A stretch of DNA of 64,000 nucleotides from positions 2,607,501 to 2,671,500 of the forward strand of contig NZ_CP150304.1 of the NCBI RefSeq assembly GCF_037992945.1. The letters are read 5' to 3'. The position numbers were made by a program, and so were the translations under genes. Positions within the stretch are counted from its first letter, which is position 1, and the number at the start of each line of letters is the position of its first letter. This stretch comes from Peribacillus sp. FSL E2-0218. Its GTDB lineage: Bacteria; Bacillota; Bacilli; Bacillales; DSM-1321. Below are positions 58,999-64,000 of the stretch, piece after piece. The notes beneath the pieces were generated by a model. That model searched no databases. It was not told where the DNA came from and saw nothing but the letters and a program-made list of their open reading frames with translations.

Positions 58999-60339
58999 TT
59001 ATAATTCAGCTAAAGTGCTCTTTACTGTCGTCACGATGAAGGAGAAATCTTCATCTGTAATACTAAGTGGCGGAGCAAGTGTGAGGATATTATTGAAGCC
59101 CGCGACCGTATCGCCATTTTTGCCGATGATCAGTCCCTTTTCCTTACAGGACGCTATCGCTTTATTGATTTTGGAAAGCTCAATTGGTTTTTTTGTCTGT
59201 TTATCTTCGACAAGCTCGATGCCTACCAACAATCCTTTACCACGTACATCCCCAACATTCGGATGTGATTTGATTTCTTCAAACTCTTGCAGGAAGCGAA
59301 GCCCCAACTCTTTTGAACGTTCTATTAGTTTCTCATCTTCATATATTTCCATATTCTTCAGGGCAAGCGCACAGGATGCTGGATTGCCGCCAAAGGTATT
59401 CACATGGCGCAAGCGATCATAATCATCCGAACCGACATACCCTTCATAAATTTCCCGTTTTACGGCTGTAGCCGATAAAGGCAGGTAAGCGCTGGTAATC
59501 CCCTTTGCCATCGTTACGATGTCCGGTTTTACATCATAGTTCATGAATCCGAATTTCTTTCCCGTTCGGCCAAACCCGCAAATGACCTCATCGGAAATAA
59601 GCAGTACGCCATTTTTCTCACAGATTTCCGCGACACGCTTCATATATCCTTCAGGCGGCATGAGAATTCCGCCACCGGTGATGATCGGCTCCATGATCAC
59701 CGCTGCCACAGTCTCGCTTAACTCCCATGTAATCGTACGCTCAATTTCCGCCGCACTTTTTTCGCCGCTCTCGTCCTCTGAATTTCGATAGGAATCAGGC
59801 GGCGACACATGAAGGAAGCCGGATGCAAGCGGTTCATACTTATACTTCCGCTGTGCCTGCCCCGTTGCGGCCAAGGCTCCCATTGTATTGCCGTGATATC
59901 CGCGGTAACGGGAGATGAATTTATAACGGCCATGATCACCTTTTTGCTGGTGGTACTGCCGCGCTATTTTAAAGGCGATTTCATTCGCTTCCGAACCACT
60001 GTTGGAAAAGAAAATGACATAATCCCCGCCAAGCCAATCATTCAATTTCTCAGCTAGCTTGATGGCCGGGATGTGACTATTCGTTAAAGGGGCATAAGGA
60101 AGTTCCTTCAGCTGCTCATAAGCTGCTTCAGCCAGCTCCGTTCGTCCATAACCAACATTGACACACCATAATCCGGACATCCCATCCAGATAACGATTTC
60201 CATCCACATCCGTGATCCAGGCTCCTTGCCCCTTTTGAATCACCATTGTCCCTGGGTTCGGTTCGGCCCCTTTCATATGATGCCAAACGTATTTTCCATC
60301 CTTCGTCTTATAATCCTGACCTTGTTTTTCAACCTGCAT
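58999..60339 (-). CDS. Class III (omega) aminotransferase
   Basis: This fold-type I PLP transaminase has 446 residues and is related to beta-alanine/omega-amino acid:pyruvate aminotransferases. Motifs are GMSGLWCVNVGYGR, FSNSGSEANEIAFKIAR, YRGYHGNTMGALAATG, LISDEVICGFGRTG and the PLP-lysine segment TMAKGITSAYLPLSA. It lies 70 bp after the methylmalonate-semialdehyde dehydrogenase gene. The pair would turn an omega-amino acid such as beta-alanine or 3-aminoisobutyrate to a semialdehyde and then to acetyl- or propionyl-CoA. ATG 60339 follows GGAGGGG. Confidence 0.88.
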   Translation of the reverse strand: MQVEKQGQDYKTKDGKYVWHHMKGAEPNPGTMVIQKGQGAWITDVDGNRYLDGMSGLWCVNVGYGRTELAEAAYEQLKELPYAPLTNSHIPAIKLAEKLNDWLGGDYVIFFSNSGSEANEIAFKIARQYHQQKGDHGRYKFISRYRGYHGNTMGALAATGQAQRKYKYEPLASGFLHVSPPDSYRNSEDESGEKSAAEIERTITWELSETVAAVIMEPIITGGGILMPPEGYMKRVAEICEKNGVLLISDEVICGFGRTGKKFGFMNYDVKPDIVTMAKGITSAYLPLSATAVKREIYEGYVGSDDYDRLRHVNTFGGNPASCALALKNMEIYEDEKLIERSKELGLRFLQEFEEIKSHPNVGDVRGKGLLVGIELVEDKQTKKPIELSKINKAIASCKEKGLIIGKNGDTVAGFNNILTLAPPLSITDEDFSFIVTTVKSTLAEL

Positions 60340-60409
60340 AAGATACACCCCTCCAGAATGATGTATAAAGCAGGGTCGAACACAAATTGTGTCGACCCCA
60401 TGAACCGTA

Positions 60410-61867
60410 TCAGTATCTCGCCGTCAACATTTTCTTCCTTGTGTAAAATTCCACACCATCCCTTCCATTGGCATGAAGGTCTCCGTAAAAAGAACTTTTA
60501 TATCCAGAGAAAGGAAAGAATGCCATCGGGGCTGGCACCCCTAGGTTCACACCAAGCATCCCTGCATCAATCTCTTCGCGGAATTCCCGGATGGCGCTGG
60601 CGCTATCCGTATAAATGCAGGCTCCATTGGCAAACTCAGATTGATTGGTCAACTCAATCGCTTCTTCCAGGGAATTGACCCGTACGATGGATAAGACAGG
60701 CGCAAAAATTTCATCCTTCCATATCTTCATGTCCGTTTTCACATGATCGAATAATGTCGGGCCAACATAATAGCCATTCTCCTGATCACCTTCATTCCTG
60801 CCATCACGAAGGAGAGTCGCCCCTTCTTTTTCCCCGCTCTCGATATATTGTTCTGTTCTCTTTTTATGCGTATCACGAATCACCGGACCTAGGAATACGT
60901 CCTTATCCATCCCATTTCCAATTTTGATATCATCCGCCGCAGCCTTTAATCTCTCGACGAGCTCGTCTCCCACCTCTCCTATGGCAACGACGACCGAAGC
61001 TGCCATGCAGCGTTCACCAGCTGACCCGAAAGCTGCATTGGTGATGTTCGCCACCGCATTATCCAGGTTCGCATCAGGCATGACGATCGAATGGTTTTTC
61101 GCTCCCGATAAAGCCTGGACACGTTTTTTATTGGCAGCTGCCGTTTTGTAAACGTATTCAGCAACAGGCTGGGATCCAACGAAAGATACCGCTTTTATAT
61201 CATCATGCTCCAAAATTCCATTCACGACGTCGTGGGCACCGTGGACAATATTGACCACTCCATCAGGAACGCCTGCTTCCGTCAATAATTCGACAAGGCG
61301 GTTCGCCAAGAGCGGAGTCCGTTCTGAAGGTTTTAAAATGAACGTATTTCCACAAGCAATCGCAAGCGGGAACATCCAGCACGGAACCATCATCGGGAAA
61401 TTAAAGGGAGTGATTCCGGCAACGACTCCGATTGGGTAGCGGTACATGCCGGATTCAATTCCAGGGGAAATATCAGGCAGCTGGCTCCCCATCATCAAGG
61501 TTGGCGCACCTGCTGCGAATTCCACGCATTCTATTCCGCGTTGAACCTCCCCATAGGCTTCCGTATAGCTTTTTCCATTTTCAATCGTGACGAGTTTGGC
61601 AAGCTCATCCCAGTGTTCGATCAACAATTGCTGGTAACGGAACAAGTAGCGTGCCCTTTTTGGCACTGCAACCCTTTTCCATTCTTTGTACGCCTCATTT
61701 GCAGCTTGCACCGCTACATGGAGATCGTCCTTAGTGGAAAGCGGTACGATTGCCAAAGCTTCCCCTGTCGCTGGATTGGGCACTTCTTCATGCTTCGATG
61801 TAGTGGATTCCACCCATTTGCCACCGATATAATTCTTCAACGTTTCAACTTTTTTGATCACTTCCAT
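60410..61867 (-). CDS. mmsA: CoA-acylating methylmalonate-semialdehyde dehydrogenase
   Basis: This NAD-dependent, CoA-acylating aldehyde dehydrogenase oxidises (methyl)malonate semialdehyde to propionyl-CoA or acetyl-CoA. The 485-residue protein has PFNFPMMVPCWMFPLAIACGN, the characteristic GAKNHSIVMPDA, and the catalytic Cys in GSAGERCMAAS. FANGACIYTDSASAIREF and a terminal KKMLTARY are also family features. In B. subtilis the similar IolA belongs to inositol catabolism, but no iol genes are here; the adjacent transaminase points to beta-alanine or valine/pyrimidine breakdown. The ATG 61867 follows GGAGGG. Confidence 0.92.
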   Translation of the reverse strand: MEVIKKVETLKNYIGGKWVESTTSKHEEVPNPATGEALAIVPLSTKDDLHVAVQAANEAYKEWKRVAVPKRARYLFRYQQLLIEHWDELAKLVTIENGKSYTEAYGEVQRGIECVEFAAGAPTLMMGSQLPDISPGIESGMYRYPIGVVAGITPFNFPMMVPCWMFPLAIACGNTFILKPSERTPLLANRLVELLTEAGVPDGVVNIVHGAHDVVNGILEHDDIKAVSFVGSQPVAEYVYKTAAANKKRVQALSGAKNHSIVMPDANLDNAVANITNAAFGSAGERCMAASVVVAIGEVGDELVERLKAAADDIKIGNGMDKDVFLGPVIRDTHKKRTEQYIESGEKEGATLLRDGRNEGDQENGYYVGPTLFDHVKTDMKIWKDEIFAPVLSIVRVNSLEEAIELTNQSEFANGACIYTDSASAIREFREEIDAGMLGVNLGVPAPMAFFPFSGYKSSFYGDLHANGRDGVEFYTRKKMLTARY

Positions 61868-62041
61868 TGAGATACCCTCCAATTCAAATCGATTTGATAG
61901 TTTAATTATATTTTTCAATCCGCTCTTTTACATTAGACGTTTTGTATATTTTCGCCTTCGATATTTGCACATAGTGTTCGTTTGTGTCATTCCAACTTAA
62001 TACCAATTTTTCAACTAACCGTCTTTTTTTTCGCAAGAAGA

Positions 62042-62590
62042 TCATTTAATGATGGCATACAACTTAAGGTCGACATGCTCCCCTTTCACAAACATCCCTT
62101 TTCTTATGATTCCTTCAAATGACATGCCTGCCTTTTGCATGACTCGTTCCGAACCCGTATTTTCAACAAAGCAGCGTGCTTGAATCCGTACCAGATTCAT
62201 ATTTTCGAAGCCAAAGGCCACGATTTTTTCGACAGCCTCCGTCATCAGGCCCTTCCCCCAATATTCCGGCGCCAGCACATATCCTATTTCTGCATGATGA
62301 TGATTGACCTGCCAGGAAACATAGTCGATGGTACCGATCAACTTACCACTTTCCTTGTACTGGATTCCCCACGGAGCAATGTGGCTGTCCTCATAATTTT
62401 GCAGGATAAGCTGGATGTAATCCTTTGTAGCACTTAAGGAGCCGTGTGCGTCCCAAGTGACGAAACGGGAAACCTCCCGATTGGATGCATAAGCGAACAT
62501 GTCTTCGGCATCCTTCATGGTTACCTTCCTCATGATTAGACGTTTTGATTCGATGACAGGCAGGTTTCCGTATATATCCTTTACATTCAT
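62042..62590 (-). CDS. GNAT family N-acetyltransferase (RimJ/RimL type)
   Basis: This 182-residue acetyltransferase has the RimJ/RimL-like order: LPVIESKRLIMRKVTMKDAEDMFAYASNREVSRFVTWD, then IGTIDYVSW, the acetyl-CoA loop EIGYVLAPEYWGKGLMTEAVEKIVAFGFENMNLVRIQARCFVENTGSERVMQKAGM. It could modify a ribosomal protein N-terminus or a small molecule. ATG 62590 is preferred because it is spaced from GTGGGG; 62596 is also possible. The frame upstream to 62662 is not needed. Confidence 0.87.
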   Translation of the reverse strand: MNVKDIYGNLPVIESKRLIMRKVTMKDAEDMFAYASNREVSRFVTWDAHGSLSATKDYIQLILQNYEDSHIAPWGIQYKESGKLIGTIDYVSWQVNHHHAEIGYVLAPEYWGKGLMTEAVEKIVAFGFENMNLVRIQARCFVENTGSERVMQKAGMSFEGIIRKGMFVKGEHVDLKLYAIIK

Positions 62591-62703
62591 GTTCATCCCC
62601 ACTTTCATTATTTTGTATGAATAAAGCCATCCTAACACGTTTCCTAATTGAAATATAAACAAAACTTACGTATAATTCAGAAAAATGGCAAAGGAGAATG
62701 GAT

Positions 62704-63660
62704 ATGTCCAAAAGAAAACTCATTATCAGTCGAAACTTGAATGAGCCTTTATTGGAAAAAGTTAAAGAACTTGTCCCCGATTGGCAGGTGATCACTGGTC
62801 GATCACCTGCCATATGGAAGGATCATCTAACGGATACCGAAGTGATCGCCGGCTGGAAATCTTCCATGTCTTCAAGCATCGAAGGAAGTGATATGAAATG
62901 GATACAGACGTGGAGTGCCGGAGTGAACAGCCTGCCCCTGGAAAGGTTGGAACAAAAAAATGTCCAAATAACGACGGCAAACGGTGTCCATGCCTATCCT
63001 ATATCTGAAACCATCTTTGGGTTCATGCTTACCTTGACAAGAAAATTAGATACATATAAGAAGCAACAGCTAGAAAAGTCTTGGCAACCCGCCAAAATGC
63101 ATCTGGAAATCCACGAAAAGACCATCGGAATCATCGGTGTTGGTAAAATCGGCAAGGAAACCGCCAAAATTGCCAAGGCTTTTGGCATGACCGTATTGGG
63201 ATTGCGCCACTCCGGGAAATCCGAGCACGATGTCGATGAGATGTTTACCCAGGAACAATTGCCTGATTTACTTCCTAGATGCGATTATATTGTCGTGACT
63301 CTCCCTTTGACGGCAGAGACAGAGAATATGTTCGGCCATAAAGAATTCCAGCTTATGAAGCCTTCCGCTTTTTTCATTAATATAGGCAGAGGAAAGCTCG
63401 TTATCCAGCAAGAATTGATTCAAGCTCTTTTGGAGAAGCAAATTGCAGGAGCAGGCCTTGACGTATTCGAAACAGAACCGCTTCCAGAAACCAATCCTTT
63501 GTGGGATATGGATAATGTCATCATCACTCCGCATACATCGGGGGACACTGAGCTGTACGACCAACGGCTGATCCAGGATATCTTCATTCCTAATTTAAAG
63601 GAATATCTTACCGGCAGAGCACCTTCGACCAATTTACTTGATTACAAAAAAGGCTATTGA
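62704..63660 (+). CDS. D-isomer specific 2-hydroxyacid dehydrogenase
   Basis: This NAD(P)-dependent dehydrogenase has 318 residues. It has an N-terminal catalytic domain, the Rossmann loop IIGVGKIGKETAKIAKAFGM, the catalytic-Arg region FINIGRGKLVI, and the Glu/His pair in DVFETEPLPETNPLWDMDNVIITPHTSG. The substrate could be glyoxylate, hydroxypyruvate or another 2-oxo acid. ATG 62704 is chosen as it is seven bases after AAGGAG. It is divergent from the acetyltransferase gene. Confidence 0.9.
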   Translation: MSKRKLIISRNLNEPLLEKVKELVPDWQVITGRSPAIWKDHLTDTEVIAGWKSSMSSSIEGSDMKWIQTWSAGVNSLPLERLEQKNVQITTANGVHAYPISETIFGFMLTLTRKLDTYKKQQLEKSWQPAKMHLEIHEKTIGIIGVGKIGKETAKIAKAFGMTVLGLRHSGKSEHDVDEMFTQEQLPDLLPRCDYIVVTLPLTAETENMFGHKEFQLMKPSAFFINIGRGKLVIQQELIQALLEKQIAGAGLDVFETEPLPETNPLWDMDNVIITPHTSGDTELYDQRLIQDIFIPNLKEYLTGRAPSTNLLDYKKGY

Positions 63661-63706
63661 TAATCTTTCGGCATTTGGGCACCATAAATAATCTTGCTTT
63701 GTTCAC

Positions 63707-63735
63707 TTGCAGATTCCGACATAATCTGTTATATT
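63707..63735 (+). promoter_or_regulatory. Promoter of the cold-shock gene
   Basis: -35 TTGCAG (63707-63712), 17-bp spacer, -10 TATATT (63730-63735). The predicted transcript has a 5' leader of about 105 nt before the ATG, as is usual for cold-shock protein mRNAs. Confidence 0.65.
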
Positions 63736-63845
63736 TAAGAAGAATTATTTTTGTTCGGGAAGATTGATAAGTGAAAAACTTTTCGTCTAATGATTGAGCA
63801 AGGGTAGTAACACAATGTGTGGATTCACACTAGGAGGCAACAACA

Positions 63846-64000
63846 ATGGAACAAGGTAAAGTAAAATGGTTTAACGCAGAAAAAGGATTTGGCTTCATCG
63901 AACGCGAAAATGGAGACGATGTATTCGTACATTTCTCAGCTATCCAAAGCGAAGGATTCAAATCATTAGACGAAGGTCAAGAAGTTACTTTTGAAGTTGA
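63846..64000 (+). CDS. Cold-shock protein (CspB/CspD type), cut by window end
   Basis: This is an RNA chaperone with a single OB-fold. The visible 51 residues start MEQGKVKWFNAEKGFGFIER and contain RNP1 KGFGFIE and RNP2 VFVHFSAI. The ribosome site TAGGAGG is eight bases upstream. The C-terminal third is outside the window. The family call is certain; which csp paralogue it is cannot be told. Confidence 0.95.
   Translation, partial: MEQGKVKWFNAEKGFGFIERENGDDVFVHFSAIQSEGFKSLDEGQEVTFEV

Noticed and set aside
1..64000. CRISPR arrays, tRNA or rRNA genes, prophage modules
   Set aside because: No regularly spaced short repeats, no tRNA cloverleaf or rRNA stretches, and no phage structural or integrase genes were recognised.

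Overview
The window looks like the chromosome of an endospore-forming Bacillaceae bacterium. The evidence is a small acid-soluble spore protein gene, an S-box (SAM) riboswitch, AGGAGG-type ribosome binding sites, many TTG/GTG starts, and the gene sets glgBCDA, pdxST/pdxR and glnQHMP. Moderate-to-low GC and overall gene content suggest a Peribacillus (former Bacillus simplex group) strain; that placement is inference. No rRNA, tRNA, CRISPR array or prophage was seen.

Layout. 1-6.4 kb (minus): a glycogen operon (GH15 gene, then glgB-glgC-glgD-glgA, the last cut by the window edge) with a cre-like site upstream. 6.6-9.9 kb: a Mug-type DNA glycosylase, two DUF2642-like genes that may be spore-coat related, and a small gene overlapping a GT4 glycosyltransferase. 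10-18.3 kb (minus): a sulfate-assimilation and siroheme operon (yezD-cysH-sat-cysC-sir-DUF3906-sumT-sirB-sirC) behind a SAM riboswitch, then a TSUP transporter. 18.5-22.5 kb: FMN reductase and the PLP module pdxST with divergent pdxR. 22.5-28.7 kb: a truncated IS1182-type element, dsdA, a pabB-pabC fusion and two luciferase-like oxidoreductases. 29-35.4 kb: SF1 helicase, pepF, azoreductase, YqcI/YcgG protein and a spore protein. 35.5-38.5 kb: an R2lox heme-free di-metal oxidase with an iron-type alcohol dehydrogenase and a divergent GAF-like/LuxR regulator. 38.6-46 kb: phosphotransferase, ilvE, AI-2E family permease, YueI, L,D-transpeptidase and several small genes. 46-53.5 kb: a complete IS copy, the glnQHMP-like amino-acid ABC transporter and a decayed IS copy. 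53.5-64 kb: AEC transporter, guanine deaminase, lactonase, EndA-like nuclease, Nudix hydrolase, an omega-transaminase with methylmalonate-semialdehyde dehydrogenase, GNAT, 2-hydroxyacid dehydrogenase and the start of a cold-shock gene.

Most notable: (1) the R2lox/Fe-ADH/regulator locus, with every metal-ligand and cross-link residue of R2lox conserved and two overlapping divergent promoters; (2) an IS1182-type family whose copies carry a strongly folded GC-rich repeat upstream of the transposase and sit in or beside terminator hairpins, with hairpin sequence repeated on both sides of two copies, plus solo and decayed copies of the repeat; (3) several small genes, including a TTG-start yezD directly under the SAM riboswitch, a 42-codon acidic peptide and a 33-residue membrane peptide.
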